64,000 bases of DNA from Rhodoferax sp. (GTDB taxonomy: Bacteria > Pseudomonadota > Gammaproteobacteria > Burkholderiales > Burkholderiaceae_C), in NCBI RefSeq assembly GCF_025354435.1, contig NZ_JANXMU010000070.1:1-64000 (forward strand), written 5' to 3'. Below the pieces are notes generated by a model. That model ran no database searches. It worked only from the letters and a program-made list of their open reading frames with translations, and was not told the DNA's origin. How positions within the stretch are numbered: position 1 is the stretch's first letter; each line of letters begins with the position of its first letter. The position numbers and the translations under genes were made by a program. Of the stretch, positions 16,204 through 24,834 are shown piece by piece.

Positions 16204-18147
16204 ATGCCGCACCCGTCACCCGCCCGTAGCCACCGTCTTCACCGGACTGCAGCCGCCCTCGTCGCCATGAGCTTTGTGCCCCAGGGCTGCGGCGGTAGCG
16301 ATGCGGCACCCTTCAAGCTCACCAAGAAGCCCAACATCGTCTTCATCATGGCCGACGACCTGGGCTATTCCGACATCGGGGCCTTCGGCAGCGATATCGA
16401 CACGCCCAACCTGAACGCACTGGCCGCCAGCGGCCGGTTGCTGACCAACCACCACACCGGCACCGTCTGCGCCATCACGCGCTCGATGCTGATCTCGGGC
16501 ACCGACCACCACCTGGTGGGCGAAGGCACCATGGGCGCGCCCAACGACGAGCGCAAAGGCCTGCCGGGCTACGAGGGCTACCTCAACGACCGGTCGCTGT
16601 CGGTGGCCCAGCTTTTGAAGGATGCGGGCTACCACACCTACATGGCGGGCAAGTGGCACCTGGGCTCCAACATCGCCACGCCCGCCACACCGGTGGCGCT
16701 GGGCAGCACCGGCCAAACACCCGACCAGTGGGGCTTCGAGAAAAGCTACGCACTGATGGGCGGCGCGGCCAGCAACCACTTCGCGCACGAAGCCGCAGGC
16801 TCCAAGAACTACACCGAAAACGGTGCCTACGTGCAACCCGGCCAGCCAGGGCAACCCGGTGGTACCGGCGGCGGTGCGTTTTACTCCACCGACTTCTACA
16901 CCCAGCGCCTGATCAACTACATCGATACCAACAAGGGCGATGGCAAACCCTTCTTCGCCTACGCGGCCTACACCTCGCCGCACTGGCCGCTGCAGGTGCC
17001 CGAGCCCTACCTGAGCAAGTACAAGGGCCGCTTCGATGCGGGCTACGACGCCGTGCGCGCCGCGCGTGTGGCCAAGCAAAAGCAGCTGGGCATCCTGCCG
17101 CAGGACTTCACCGCCTATGCCGGTGACCCGGAGGCGCTGACATCGTCGCCCGCCAGTGCCAACAACGGCACAACCCGCGCCAAGTACACCAGTGCCGTCA
17201 ACAGTCCGGCCGACGGCTATGTGGATTACGCCGCGGGCCGCGTGTCGAAAAAATGGACCAGCCTGACCCCGCTGGAGCGCAAGGCCCAGGCGCGCTACAT
17301 GGAAATCTACGCCGGTATGGTGGACAACCTTGACCACAACATCGGCCTGTTGATCCAGCACCTGAAAGACATCGGCGAATACGACAACACCCTGATCGTG
17401 TTCCAGTCGGACAACGGTGCCGAAGGCTGGCCGATTGCCGCTGCCAGCGCCGACCCCAAGGCCACCGACGAGGCCAATGCCACCGAGCCGGTGTACTCCA
17501 CCCTGGGCACCGACAACGGCCTGGCTTCCGCCAAGCGCCTGCAGTACGGCCTGCGCTGGGCCGAGGTGAGCGCCGCGCCATTCCGCCAGACCAAGGGCCA
17601 CTTTGGCGAAGGCGGTGTGAGCACGCCGCTGATCGTGCGCATGCCGGGCCAGACCACCGCGCAGCCCACCTTCGTGCCGTTCACCCACATCATCGACCTG
17701 ACCGCCACCTTCCTCGACGCGGGCCAGGCCAAGCTGCCCACGCAGGCCGCGCCGCCGCTGGTCAGCACGCTGACCGGCGAGGACCAGAACAAGGGCAAGG
17801 TGGTGTACGACAACCGCTACGTCTACCCGGTCACCGGCCAGTCCATCCTGCAGGTGCTGCTGGGCAACAGCGATACCTCGGTGCGCAAGGCCCCGTTTGG
17901 CGACGAGTCCTATGGCCGCGCCTACCTGACCAGCACCGACGGCAAGTGGAAGGCCCTGTGGACCGAACCACCCATCGGCCCCGCAGACGGCCATTGGCAG
18001 CTGTACGACCTGGCCAAAGACCGGGGCGAAAACAACGACCTGGCCGCCAGCAACCCCAGCGTCATCAGCGGCCTGGTCGCCGACTGGAAGGCCTACCTGA
18101 AGTCGGTGGGCGGTGTCGAGCCGCTGCGGCCCGCCGGTTACTACTGA
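16204..18147 (+). CDS. Arylsulfatase (sulfatase family S1), exported
   Basis: A 647-residue alkaline-phosphatase-superfamily sulfatase. It has an N-terminal export signal, possibly of lipoprotein type (VPQGC, Cys29). The metal-binding 'NIVFIMADDLGYSDIG' is at residues 44-59, then the active-site segment 'TGTVCAITRSMLISG', 'YMAGKWHLG' and 'VFQSDNGAEG'. Cys89 is the residue converted to formylglycine, with Arg93 at the right spacing. The usual proline of C-x-P-x-R is isoleucine (C-A-I-T-R). It hydrolyses sulfate esters in the periplasm or at the cell surface; the substrate is unknown. It is followed 7 bp later by its presumed maturase. Confidence 0.88.
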   Translation: MPHPSPARSHRLHRTAAALVAMSFVPQGCGGSDAAPFKLTKKPNIVFIMADDLGYSDIGAFGSDIDTPNLNALAASGRLLTNHHTGTVCAITRSMLISGTDHHLVGEGTMGAPNDERKGLPGYEGYLNDRSLSVAQLLKDAGYHTYMAGKWHLGSNIATPATPVALGSTGQTPDQWGFEKSYALMGGAASNHFAHEAAGSKNYTENGAYVQPGQPGQPGGTGGGAFYSTDFYTQRLINYIDTNKGDGKPFFAYAAYTSPHWPLQVPEPYLSKYKGRFDAGYDAVRAARVAKQKQLGILPQDFTAYAGDPEALTSSPASANNGTTRAKYTSAVNSPADGYVDYAAGRVSKKWTSLTPLERKAQARYMEIYAGMVDNLDHNIGLLIQHLKDIGEYDNTLIVFQSDNGAEGWPIAAASADPKATDEANATEPVYSTLGTDNGLASAKRLQYGLRWAEVSAAPFRQTKGHFGEGGVSTPLIVRMPGQTTAQPTFVPFTHIIDLTATFLDAGQAKLPTQAAPPLVSTLTGEDQNKGKVVYDNRYVYPVTGQSILQVLLGNSDTSVRKAPFGDESYGRAYLTSTDGKWKALWTEPPIGPADGHWQLYDLAKDRGENNDLAASNPSVISGLVADWKAYLKSVGGVEPLRPAGYY

Positions 18148-18154
18148 GGCCAGC

Positions 18155-19198
18155 GTGAACCGTTTGCGTTTTCTGACCCGGCCCGCCGCCGGGGTCGCCG
18201 CTCTGCTGGCGCTAGTCGGCGCGGGCCTGGCCTTTTATGCCACCGCCGCACGGTCGCCGGTAGCCGCATCAGGTCCGCCACTGGCGGCGCTGGGCTCACC
18301 ACCGCAATGCGCTGCCTACAGAGGCCTGCCACTGCAATGGCAGGTGGACGCGAAGGCTGGCTTGGTGCCGGTGCCCGGTGGCGACTTCACGTTTGGCAGC
18401 ACCAAGGGCTACCCGGACGAGCGGCCCGCCGCTGCCGCACCAGTGCATGTTGCACCGTTCTGGATCGACCAGACCGAGGTAACCGTGGCGCAATTCGCCT
18501 CGTTCGTCAAAGCCACGGCGTACGTCACCGAGGCCGAACACCAGGGCGGCGCGGTGGTGTTCCATACACCCACCGCGGCCGAGATGGATGCCCGGCCCTA
18601 CGCCTGGTGGAGCTGCGTCAAAGGGGCCGACTGGCGCCACCCGGGTGGGCCGGGCAGCTCGATCGACGGCATGGACCACCTGCCCGTGACCTTTGTGACT
18701 AAAGCCGACGCCCTGGCCTACGCCCACTGGCTGGGCCGCGACCTGCCTACGGAGGTCGAGTGGGAATACGCTGGCAAGGCCGGGCGCAGCGGCGACGACC
18801 TCGACACCGCACCCAAGGATGCCACAGGCCAACCCACCGCCAACTACTGGCAGGGCATTTTCCCGGCGTTCAACGCCAAGCAGGACGGCTACGCGGGCCT
18901 GGCCCCCGTGGGCTGCTTTGCCGCCAGTCCGTTTGGCCTGCACGACATGATCGGCAACGTGTGGGAATGGACCCGCGACCGCTACACCGGCCCGCACCAG
19001 CCCCACATGAACGGCGACACGGCGGCAGTGGCCGCCCCGTTCCATAAACCCAACGAATCCACCGTGATCAAGGGCGGCTCGTTCCTGTGTTCACCCGACT
19101 TTTGCGTCCGCTACCGCGCATCGGCCCGCGAATCGCAAGAGGCCGACCTGGCCACCGCGCACATCGGCTTTCGCACCGTGCTGCGGGAGGTGCTGTGA
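18155..19198 (+). CDS. Formylglycine-generating enzyme (sulfatase-modifying factor)
   Basis: A 347-residue FGE-sulfatase domain protein beginning at GTG 18155 (GAGG just upstream) with an N-terminal signal/anchor (residues 10-32). The core runs from 'LVPVPGGDFTFGSTKGYPDE' to 'HIGFRTVLREVL'. It contains 'FWIDQTEVTVAQFASFV', 'LPTEVEWEYAGKAGR' and 'GLHDMIGNVWEWTRDRYTG'. The active-site pair C312-x4-C317 in 'GGSFLCSPDFCVRYRAS' matches Cys336/Cys341 of human FGE, so this is a true FGE and not a diverged relative. FGEs are copper-dependent oxidases that turn the sulfatase cysteine into formylglycine. Export of the enzyme suggests either anchoring or periplasmic action. Confidence 0.88.
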   Translation: MNRLRFLTRPAAGVAALLALVGAGLAFYATAARSPVAASGPPLAALGSPPQCAAYRGLPLQWQVDAKAGLVPVPGGDFTFGSTKGYPDERPAAAAPVHVAPFWIDQTEVTVAQFASFVKATAYVTEAEHQGGAVVFHTPTAAEMDARPYAWWSCVKGADWRHPGGPGSSIDGMDHLPVTFVTKADALAYAHWLGRDLPTEVEWEYAGKAGRSGDDLDTAPKDATGQPTANYWQGIFPAFNAKQDGYAGLAPVGCFAASPFGLHDMIGNVWEWTRDRYTGPHQPHMNGDTAAVAAPFHKPNESTVIKGGSFLCSPDFCVRYRASARESQEADLATAHIGFRTVLREVL

Positions 19199-19977
19199 AG
19201 CGCCGGGCGCTGCTGGCCTTGGGCTTGGGCACCACCGCCTTTGCGGTAAGGGCGCAGCCCTGCAGCGTGTCGGTCGGCGTAATGCCCGGCCCGCATGCCG
19301 AAATCATGACCGTAGTGCAGCAGGTGGCGGCCGATGCGGGGCTGAACCTGCGCCTGCTGGAGCAGGACGCGGGCCGGGGTGTCAACGCCGAGGTGCTGGC
19401 AGGCAGGCTGGATGCGGCCTGCTTCCAGGATGCTGTGGCCTTCAACACCGAGGCCGTCCGCCACCCCGGTGCGCTGGCTATCGCCACACCCACGGTGACG
19501 CTGCCGTTCGCGCTCTATTCCCGGCGTGTGGCCCACCCACGCCAGTTGGCACATGGCAGCACGCTGGCCATTCCGCGCGAGCGGGCGGCGGCATCGCGCG
19601 CCCTGGTGCTATTGCACAACTTTGGCCTGGTCGCGCTGCGCGATGGCTCGGGGCTCACGGCCACCCCACGCGACGTGGTGGGCAACCGCTACGGGTTCAA
19701 GCTGCTGTCGCTGCCGCAAGACCAGTTGGCCGGTGCGCTCCCGCGTGTCGATGCCGCCGTGATCGACCGGCCCCACGCAGGGCGCGCCGGGCTGCAACCG
19801 GGTCGCGACTCCATCGGCCTGGAAGATGCCCGCAGCCCCTGGACCGATGTGCTGGCGGTGCGTGGTGCAGACCGTAGTGCAGCCTGGGTCAACACCCTGG
19901 TCGCGTCGTACCGGTCCGAGCCGGTGAAGCGTTTCATCCTGGAGCACTTCCAGGACTCGGTGCGTCGGCCGTGGTGA
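19195..19977 (+). CDS. NlpA/MetQ-like ABC transporter substrate-binding protein
   Basis: Starts at GTG 19195, overlapping the FGE stop by GTGA and preceded by GGGAGG; 260 residues. A short signal peptide ends near 'FAVRAQPC'. The body follows the NlpA/MetQ pattern 'VSVGVMPGPHAEIMTVVQQ' and 'LAGRLDAACFQDAVAFNTE', seen in periplasmic binders of methionine and related sulfur compounds. No ABC permease or ATPase gene is nearby, so it may serve an unlinked transporter or act as a binding protein for the sulfatase pathway. The family lipid-attachment cysteine is not in a standard lipobox. Confidence 0.75.
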   Translation: MKRRALLALGLGTTAFAVRAQPCSVSVGVMPGPHAEIMTVVQQVAADAGLNLRLLEQDAGRGVNAEVLAGRLDAACFQDAVAFNTEAVRHPGALAIATPTVTLPFALYSRRVAHPRQLAHGSTLAIPRERAAASRALVLLHNFGLVALRDGSGLTATPRDVVGNRYGFKLLSLPQDQLAGALPRVDAAVIDRPHAGRAGLQPGRDSIGLEDARSPWTDVLAVRGADRSAAWVNTLVASYRSEPVKRFILEHFQDSVRRPW

Positions 19978-20804
19978 GCGGTACCGTGTCGTTTGCCTGC
20001 AGCGCTTGCGGCAAGTGCTGCAACTCACCGCCGATGATGACGGTGCCCGAGCTGTTCCACCACGAGGACCTGTTTGTGGGCACCCTGGGCGTGCGGCCGG
20101 GTGCCGCCGGAGCCTTCGACCTGGTCACCCAGGGCCTGGACTACCCGGCCAACGGGGTCTGCCCAGCCCGCGGGCCGCAGGGTCTGTGTGGCATCCACAA
20201 CCAGCACAAACCGGCCATGTGCCGCACCGTGCCGCTCGACCCGTTCCAACCCGATGCCATGCAGCATCGGGTGCTGCTGCACCGCAACACCGGTGCGGGC
20301 TATATCGGTGCCGAATGCATCGTGCCCGGCGAGCGCGAGGGTATGGATGTGCTGGTGGCAGACGGTGTGGTGGCAGACCCCGGCTACCGCCAGCAGTTGC
20401 ATACGCACCGGCAATTGCTGGCCGAGGAACGTGAACTTTGGGGCGCTGCCGTCACGCAGATGCTGCGCGGCCAGATGCCACCTGCCCCGCGGGGTGGTGG
20501 TGGCGGGATGCTGACGCTGCCGCTGGTGCCGATTTTGTCGGTGCTGGCCGCGTGGTCCGAGGCCTGCCGCCTGCGCTGCCTGCGCTACATGCAGCAGCAG
20601 TGCGCATTGCTAGACCGGCAGATCGGCCTGGCCCTGCAGCGCAAGCGCGAACAAGACCGCACGGTGACGGCGGAGTTCCGCACCTACGCCGCGGCGTACC
20701 GGCGCCTGGCCGACGCACTGGCCCGCGGCGGTGTGCCCCCGGCGGGCTCTGCTAGCGAAGCGGCCCGGGCCGAGGCCTACCTAGGTGTATCGACACGGGC
20801 CTGA
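19974..20804 (+). CDS. YkgJ-family cysteine cluster protein
   Basis: A 276-residue protein starting at GTG 19974 (overlapping the previous stop; GTG 19971 is the alternative). The N-terminal half holds the YkgJ cluster: 'FACSACGKCCNSPP' (C-x2-C-x2-C-C), later 'GVCPARGPQGLCGIH' and 'HKPAMCRTVPLDP', eight cysteines likely to bind zinc or an iron-sulfur/metal centre. The C-terminal 120 residues are mostly helical with no family I know. It lacks a signal peptide, so it is cytosolic. As last gene of the sulfatase-FGE operon it may handle metal or redox for FGE; this is inference. Confidence 0.8.
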   Translation: MSGTVSFACSACGKCCNSPPMMTVPELFHHEDLFVGTLGVRPGAAGAFDLVTQGLDYPANGVCPARGPQGLCGIHNQHKPAMCRTVPLDPFQPDAMQHRVLLHRNTGAGYIGAECIVPGEREGMDVLVADGVVADPGYRQQLHTHRQLLAEERELWGAAVTQMLRGQMPPAPRGGGGGMLTLPLVPILSVLAAWSEACRLRCLRYMQQQCALLDRQIGLALQRKREQDRTVTAEFRTYAAAYRRLADALARGGVPPAGSASEAARAEAYLGVSTRA

Positions 20805-20861
20805 GGCCCTGGGGTTGCGCTACTGGCCGGGCATCCACAGACATGGGCTAAGGGCTCCATT

Positions 20862-20968
20862 GCACAGTATTTTTACAAAATTACTATCTTTTAAATAGCA
20901 TCTAGCGTAGTTAGCAACTACGCTATTGGCCAATTTTTCTTATAAAAACTCACCACAAATCTATAGCA
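20862..20968. repeat. Intergenic palindromic repeat, copy 4 (long variant)
   Basis: TATCTTTTAAATAGCATCTAGCGTAGTTAGCAACTACGCTATTGGCC, then AATTTTTCTTATAAAAACT and AATCTATAGCAAC. The core TAGCGTAGTTAGCAACTACGCTA is a near-perfect hairpin. It lies between the convergent ends of the sulfatase operon and the MFS gene. Confidence 0.78.
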
Positions 20969-20971
20969 ACA

Positions 20972-22243
20972 TCACACCAGCGCAGGCTGGCCCAGCGCTG
21001 CCGCCGAGCGCAACTGCACGCCGCGGTTCACCCGCCAGGCCATCATTGCTGCCACCACCGTGGACGCAGCCACCACATAGCCCACCACGGGAAAGTGCTG
21101 TAGTTTGCCATCGGCCCCGAACGACACGATGTGGCCCGCCACCAGCGAAGCGATGCCGCCCGACAGCTGCTGGGTGGCGGCGCTGATGGCGTTGAACGAG
21201 CCACGTTGCGTGGGGTCGGGCACCGAGGTCACCAGCGCCTGGAACGGGATCATGCGGGCGAAGATGCCGACAAACATCACCACGTTGACCACCACCACGG
21301 TGGCAAACGGCACGGTGTCCAGGTGCGTATAGACCATTACCATGACGATGGTGAGCGCGCTGCCCGCCATAAACACCGGCAGCTTGCCCCAGGCATCGGC
21401 TGCCTTGCCCACCAGCGGGCCGACAAAGATGGTGCACAGGCCGGTGATCAGGTAGATGGTGGGCAGCCGCTCTAGCGCCACACCCAGGTTGTGCACGGTG
21501 AAGGCGCTGCCAAAAGGCATCAGCATGAAGCCGCCGGTGGTCAGCAAGGCCGTGGTGGCAAAAGCCGTGAGATAGCGCGGCTCGGTCACGGTGTGCAGCA
21601 GGTGCATGAAGGCGCTTTTTTCCTGCTTGATCCGCAGATGGTCGGCCACGGGCTGCATGCGCCAGGCAATCACCAGCCCGCCCACCGCCCCAAAGATGGT
21701 CATGGCGATAAACGGGGCGTGCCAGTTCCAGTGGTTCGACAAATACAGGCCCATGGGCAAGCCCAGCACCTGGCTGGCGGCAAAGGCGGTCTGGATCACG
21801 CCCATCACCCGCCCGCGCAGCTGGGGCGCAAACAGATCGGTGGCAATGGCCAGCACCACCGAGCCAATCACCCCGCCAAAAATGCCGGTGACCACGCGCG
21901 CCAGCAGCAGCATCTCAAAGGTGGGCGCCAGACCGCACCACAGCGTGGCCAGTACAAAGCCGGTGTAGAAAAACAGCAGCAGTTTCTTGCGGTCAAAACG
22001 GTCGGCAAAGCCCGCCGTGAGCAGGCCAGACAGGCCCGCGCTGAAGGCGTAGGCCGACACGATCAAGCCGAACTGGCGCGGCGTGATCTGCAGCGCAGGC
22101 ATGATCAGCGCGCCCAGCGGCGACATGATCATGAAGTCGAGGATGACGGCAAACTGCAAAAACGCCAGCAGCCCGGCCACAAAGGTCTGGTAGCGGGTGA
22201 ACTTGGCCGGTGCGGTGACGGCGCTGGGAGGAGTGGCTTGCAT
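20972..22243 (-). CDS. MFS transporter, drug-efflux (DHA1/AraJ-like) type
   Basis: A 423-residue, 12-helix MFS protein: 'VILDFMIMSPLGALIMPAL' (helix 1), 'GLLTAGFADRFDRKKLLLFFY' region (loop 2-3 motif A), 'LARVVTGIFGGVIGSVVLAI' (motif C-like region). These features fit DHA1 proton-driven exporters. The divergent MarR gene 96 bp away suggests an inducible efflux pump; substrate unknown. The stop is 4 bp from repeat copy 4. Confidence 0.85.
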   Translation of the reverse strand: MQATPPSAVTAPAKFTRYQTFVAGLLAFLQFAVILDFMIMSPLGALIMPALQITPRQFGLIVSAYAFSAGLSGLLTAGFADRFDRKKLLLFFYTGFVLATLWCGLAPTFEMLLLARVVTGIFGGVIGSVVLAIATDLFAPQLRGRVMGVIQTAFAASQVLGLPMGLYLSNHWNWHAPFIAMTIFGAVGGLVIAWRMQPVADHLRIKQEKSAFMHLLHTVTEPRYLTAFATTALLTTGGFMLMPFGSAFTVHNLGVALERLPTIYLITGLCTIFVGPLVGKAADAWGKLPVFMAGSALTIVMVMVYTHLDTVPFATVVVVNVVMFVGIFARMIPFQALVTSVPDPTQRGSFNAISAATQQLSGGIASLVAGHIVSFGADGKLQHFPVVGYVVAASTVVAAMMAWRVNRGVQLRSAAALGQPALV

Positions 22244-22289
22244 GGTGCGGAGGTAAAAAAGTAAAAGCAGTGGGGATGCCAGAATTAAG

Positions 22290-22325
22290 CATAGGCCCCT
22301 ATTGATATTAATATAGCATCCTATG
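22290..22325. promoter_or_regulatory. Candidate operator between MFS and MarR genes
   Basis: CATAGG (22290-22295) and CCTATG (22320-22325) form a 6-bp inverted repeat around a perfect 10-bp AT palindrome, ATATTAATAT (22305-22314). The layout and position in the divergent promoter region suit binding of the adjacent MarR protein. This is pattern-based only. Confidence 0.4.
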
Positions 22326-22339
22326 TATAGTCAAGCCCT

Positions 22340-22795
22340 ATGCACGATCCCCACCTGCCCCCCCACCCCATGAAACTTATGGGCCGCGCCATGCGGGGTT
22401 TTAGTCGCATCGCCGACGCGGCCTTGCGTGACCTCGGTTTTGCCACCGGCCAGTTGCCGGTATTGGTGAGCCTGAAACATAGCCAAGCGCTTTCACAGGC
22501 CGAGTTGGCCCGCATCGCCCAGGTGGAGCAGCCCAGCATGGCGCAGTTGCTGAACCGCATGGAGCGCGACGGCCTGGTCCAGCGCGTGGCCGACCCGGCC
22601 GACAAGCGCAGCCGCCTGATCTCACTCACCCCTGACGCGGGCCAGCGCATGCCCCAGGCGCGGGCGGTGATGCAGTCGCTGACAGAACAAGCGCTGGCGG
22701 GTTTTACGCCCAAAGAAGTGGCGCAGCTGACCCAGCTGATGGGCCGCCTGAACGAGAACATCGACCGCATGGGCGATGCGGCAGAGAGCCCTTGA
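22340..22795 (+). CDS. MarR-family transcriptional regulator
   Basis: A 151-residue MarR protein with HTH at about residues 50-95 ('LSQAELARIAQVEQPSMAQLLNRME') and the wing 'RVADPADKRSRLISLTPDAG'. It is divergent from the MFS efflux gene, the expected target of repression. Two methionines (residues 1 and 11) could serve as start; the first is used. It ends 3 bp before the convergent cytochrome b561 gene. Confidence 0.87.
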   Translation: MHDPHLPPHPMKLMGRAMRGFSRIADAALRDLGFATGQLPVLVSLKHSQALSQAELARIAQVEQPSMAQLLNRMERDGLVQRVADPADKRSRLISLTPDAGQRMPQARAVMQSLTEQALAGFTPKEVAQLTQLMGRLNENIDRMGDAAESP

Positions 22796-22798
22796 TTT

Positions 22799-23368
22799 TC
22801 AACGGCGGCCCACCTGCGGCAACATCGACGCGAGAACGCCGTCTTTCAGCACCACATGGTGGAAGATGGCCGCGGCCGCGTGCACACCGGCAAGCCACAT
22901 GATCACATCTCCCAGCAGCTGGTGTACGTCGCCCCAGTCGGCCAGCGACGCGATGGCGGAGTTGGCGATGAAAGGCATCTGGTCTACGCGCACACCGCCC
23001 AGCAAGGTCAGCGGGTGGCCTTCGCTGCCCAGGGCCAAGAGCCCGGTGGTGGGGAGCGCCAACAGGAGGACCCACAGCACGCCGTGCGCCAGCTTGGATG
23101 CCAAGTGCATCCAACCCGCCATGGCAATTTGGGGCGCAGCCGGGCGAAATGCCAGCCAAACCAGGCGCAACACGGTCAACACAAAAACCAAGATGCCCAA
23201 AGACTCGTGCCACACGATGTCGCTATGGGTCGCCGGGTCCACGCCCTGCTGCATCAGCCGACCAAAGCCCCCTGGGCCAAGAATGAAAGCGACGGTGACG
23301 GCGATGGCGGTCAGCCAATGGAAGGCCCGGCTGAGGACATCGTAGTGGGAGGTGGAATGCGGGTTCAT
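22799..23368 (-). CDS. Cytochrome b561 family protein
   Basis: A 189-residue membrane protein with four or five helices and the paired histidines of bacterial b561 (CybB-like): 'RAFHWLTAIAVTVAFILGP', 'WHESLGILVFVLTVLRLVW', 'KLAHGVLWVLLLALPTTG' and 'VHAAAAIFHHVVLKDGVL'. It binds two b-type haems and passes electrons from the quinol pool, typically to superoxide or a periplasmic partner. ATG 23368 is chosen over 23401 because it gives the compact family N-terminus. Confidence 0.88.
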   Translation of the reverse strand: MNPHSTSHYDVLSRAFHWLTAIAVTVAFILGPGGFGRLMQQGVDPATHSDIVWHESLGILVFVLTVLRLVWLAFRPAAPQIAMAGWMHLASKLAHGVLWVLLLALPTTGLLALGSEGHPLTLLGGVRVDQMPFIANSAIASLADWGDVHQLLGDVIMWLAGVHAAAAIFHHVVLKDGVLASMLPQVGRR

Positions 23369-23440
23369 CGGATGTCCTGAAAAAAGAAATGGATTCTGCA
23401 AGCCCGCGATGAACGGAACATTAAGACACCACGCCAGCCC

Positions 23441-24544
23441 TCACACAAACCGCACCACTGCCACCGGCGGCAAATCGTTCGACAAGCCCACCCAACGCTC
23501 CCCCGCATCGCTGCTGACCCACAGCCCGCCAGTGGTGGAGGCCATGGCCAGCGTCTGGCCGTCGGCGCTGATGTCCAGACCGTGGCGGTAGACCAGGTGG
23601 TAGGCGTGGGCGCTGGGCAGGCCGTGGCCGAAGCTGTGGAAGGTCTGGCCGCCGTCGTCGGTGCGATTGACCAGCATCTGGCCGCCTACCGGGATGCGGC
23701 AGCCGTCGCTGTGCGCGGGCACGAACCAGGCGCGCAGCGGGTTGTGCGGGTCGCAGGCCACGGGAAAGCCGAAGTCACTGGGTGTGGGCGCTTGGATGCT
23801 CTGCCACTGCTGGCCGCCGTCATTAGAGCGGTACATGCCACCGTGGTGCTGCACCCACAGCGCGTCGGGCTGGGCGGCGCACTGCACCAGGCAATGCGGG
23901 TCTTGCACATTGCCGTCTTCCTGTAGACCCTCGGGCATATAGCGGGCCAGCATGCCGCGCGAGGTGAGGCTCCAGCTCTCGCCCCCGTCCCGGCTTTGCC
24001 ACACGCCGCCGCTGGACACCGCCAGCGTGATGTGCTGCGCATCCCGCGGATCGACCAAGATGGAGTGGATGCCCGCGTAGTCGTAACCGCCGCCGCCCCA
24101 GCCCTTGCGCGGCGGCTGGTTCCACAGCGCAGTGTTCAGCGCCCAGCTCTGGCCGCCGTCGTCCGAACGGAACAGGCCCGCAGGCAGGCAGCCCGCCCAC
24201 AGCGTGCTGGGCTGGTCGGGGCCGCCCGCCGTCAGGCACCACACCATGTCCACGCTCCAGGGCGTAGGGTCGTCGGCATCTGGGCCTGATGTGGGTTTGG
24301 GGGGGAATGCAGGAGAAGCGATTTCGGTCCAGCTCGCCCCCTGGTCGCTGCTTTTGCGCAGCTTAGCCCCGAAATGTCCCATGCGCAGCGCCGCCAGCCA
24401 GCTGCCATCGCGCGGATCAACCAGCACCTGGGTGACGGGCTCGCCCGCGAAATGGTGGGCGGTGATGTGCCAGTTAGAGGGGGTATCACCCTGCCCTTGC
24501 ACGGTGAACAGGCTCTTGCGGGTGCCGACGAGGAGTGTGTTCAT
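23441..24544 (-). CDS. Asp-box (BNR) beta-propeller protein, sialidase-like fold
   Basis: A 367-residue cytosolic-looking protein (no signal peptide) with at least five Asp-box motifs S/T-x-D-x-G-x-x-W/F: 'SSDQGASW', 'SDDGGQSW', 'SRDGGESW', 'SNDGGQQW' and 'SSDAGERW'. They are spaced as in a six-bladed propeller. Proteins of this type are often labelled exo-alpha-sialidase or glycosyl hydrolase, but the catalytic residues of true sialidases are not evident. It follows a MoaD-like gene after 20 bp, a pairing that suggests a shared role. Function unassigned. Confidence 0.8.
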   Translation of the reverse strand: MNTLLVGTRKSLFTVQGQGDTPSNWHITAHHFAGEPVTQVLVDPRDGSWLAALRMGHFGAKLRKSSDQGASWTEIASPAFPPKPTSGPDADDPTPWSVDMVWCLTAGGPDQPSTLWAGCLPAGLFRSDDGGQSWALNTALWNQPPRKGWGGGGYDYAGIHSILVDPRDAQHITLAVSSGGVWQSRDGGESWSLTSRGMLARYMPEGLQEDGNVQDPHCLVQCAAQPDALWVQHHGGMYRSNDGGQQWQSIQAPTPSDFGFPVACDPHNPLRAWFVPAHSDGCRIPVGGQMLVNRTDDGGQTFHSFGHGLPSAHAYHLVYRHGLDISADGQTLAMASTTGGLWVSSDAGERWVGLSNDLPPVAVVRFV

Positions 24545-24564
24545 AACGCGCTTTCTTAAGGAAG

Positions 24565-24834
24565 TTAGCCGCCTGATACGGCCTGAACCACCAGCACCTT
24601 GTCCCCCGCCGCCACCGCCCGGTCCAGCCGCACGCGGTCATGCACCAGGGTCTGGTTGACGAACACCGCCACATGCTTGCGCACCGCGTGCTAGTCGTCA
24701 AACACGTAATGCGCCAGGGCCGGGTCGGCCAGCAAAGCCGCCTCCAGCACCTGCCGCAGCGGCCCGGCCGGGACTTGCTGGATGGGCACGTCGATGTGGC
24801 GGCGCAGGGCGGGGGCGAATTCGACGGTGACCAT
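24565..24834 (-). pseudogene. MoaD/ThiS-like small protein with in-frame amber codon
   Basis: From ATG 24834 the frame reads 47 codons ('MVTVEFAPALRRHIDVP...HYVFDD'), meets TAG at 24691-24693, and then continues 41 codons ('HAVRKHVAVFVNQTLVHD...LVVQAVSGG') to TAA. Together this is an 89-residue beta-grasp protein with the C-terminal Gly-Gly that MoaD and ThiS need for adenylation. In relatives the loop reads '-DDQG-', so CAG to TAG is the simplest explanation. Interrupted, the product would lose its Gly-Gly tail and be inactive. It precedes the Asp-box protein in a likely two-gene operon. Confidence 0.78.

Noticed and set aside
16216-17994. Minus-strand open frame of 592 codons
   Set aside because: Antisense to the sulfatase, whose catalytic motifs are all in the plus frame.
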